A stretch of 64,000 bases of DNA. Source: Hyphomicrobiales bacterium (GTDB taxonomy: Bacteria; Pseudomonadota; Alphaproteobacteria; Rhizobiales; Beijerinckiaceae). The DNA lies in assembly GCA_027489535.1 (NCBI GenBank), contig JAIXZO010000018.1, forward strand, positions 369,345 to 433,344, read 5' to 3'. Both the position numbers and the translations under genes were made by a program. The notes below the pieces were generated by a model. It ran no database searches, was not told the DNA's origin, and was given only the letters and a program-made list of their open reading frames with translations. Of this stretch, positions 63,716 through 64,000 are shown piece after piece. Numbering within the stretch: position 1 is the stretch's first letter; every line of letters begins with the position of its first letter.

Positions 63716-64000
63716 TCAGCGCTTCTCGTTCAGCATCGGGAAGCCGCGCTGGTGCCAGACCGGATAGGCTGGCGTCACTTCGCTGGCGTCGTCGAGGGCC
63801 GCGCGATGCTCGGCCGACAGGTTCCAGCCGACCGCCCCCATGTTCTCGACGAGCTGCTTCTCGTCGCGTGCCCCGATGATCAGCGACGAGACCGTCTTCT
63901 GCTGCAGGAGCCAATTGAGTGCGACCTGCGGGATCGTCTTGCCGATCGCCTTGGCGACCGAGTCAAGTGCATCGACGATGCGGTAGAGGCGTTCGGCCTC
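63716..64000 (-). CDS. aldo/keto reductase, C-terminal part (cut by the window edge)
   Basis: 94 residues up to the stop at 63716-63718; the gene continues beyond 64000. The C-terminal signature of the aldo/keto reductase family is clear: QVALNWLLQQKTVSSLIIGARDEKQLVENMGAVGWNLSAE is readable as short pieces VALNWLLQQ, LIIGARDEKQL and NMGAVGW. It then ends in the typical tail YPVWHQRGFPML. A NADPH-dependent oxidoreductase, and the only clearly chromosomal gene in the window. Confidence 0.88.
   Translation of the reverse strand, partial: EAERLYRIVDALDSVAKAIGKTIPQVALNWLLQQKTVSSLIIGARDEKQLVENMGAVGWNLSAEHRAALDDASEVTPAYPVWHQRGFPMLNEKR

Overview
The window comes from a GC-rich bacterium, most probably an alphaproteobacterium. 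The plasmid-style ParB, MOBP-type relaxase, TraG and ArdC genes, the tRNA-derived fragments and the codon use all fit that. It is almost entirely accessory DNA: several mobile elements packed with defence systems, with ordinary chromosome (the end of an aldo/keto reductase gene) only in the last 285 bases.

Layout. (1) 0.1-4.4 kb: a type II-short CBASS operon (CD-NTase, E2-like protein, patatin phospholipase) on the minus strand, divergent from an XRE repressor and an ImmA/IrrE peptidase that look like the CapH/CapP switch. Two overlapping promoters and inverted-repeat operators lie between them. (2) 4.4-6.4 kb: a plasmid-type ParB. (3) 6.4-21.5 kb: a complete BREX operon (brxE-brxA-brxB-brxC-pglX-pglZ-brxL) with a RelA/SpoT-type nucleotide synthetase gene between pglX and pglZ. 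(4) 21.6-40.2 kb: conjugative/mobilizable backbone (relaxase, MobC-like protein, oriT-like region, SprT-like protease, VirD4/TraG coupling protein, ArdC antirestriction, small plasmid-type genes). It is interrupted at 29.0-34.4 kb by a large RTX protein and a small membrane protein that lie between a traG remnant and the intact traG. (5) 40.3-45.3 kb: a tRNA-Asp 3' fragment with its tyrosine integrase, small genes, and a large serine recombinase whose C-terminus runs into a tRNA-Arg 3' fragment. (6) 45.4-62.7 kb: a second tyrosine-integrase island carrying a reverse transcriptase, an AlpA-like regulator, a PD-(D/E)XK nuclease module, a pseudogene, a two-repeat type I-E-like CRISPR remnant, and a five-gene operon of SF1 helicase-nuclease, two membrane coiled-coil proteins (one an McrB-like AAA+), a DUF2357/McrC-like protein and a large unknown protein. 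(7) 62.7-64 kb: junction sequence and chromosome.

Most interesting are the membrane-anchored McrB-like five-gene operon; the 16-bp palindrome GTGCAAT-NN-ATTGCAC, found five times and only at module boundaries in 47.9-62.7 kb; the RelA/SpoT gene inside BREX; the CapH/CapP-style control region of CBASS; and two element-wide regulatory repeats in the backbone (paired GCGAGGAAA with 11-bp period, and a GC-rich leader in front of parB, a small gene and ardC). All functional calls rest on reading motifs and gene order; no database search was run.
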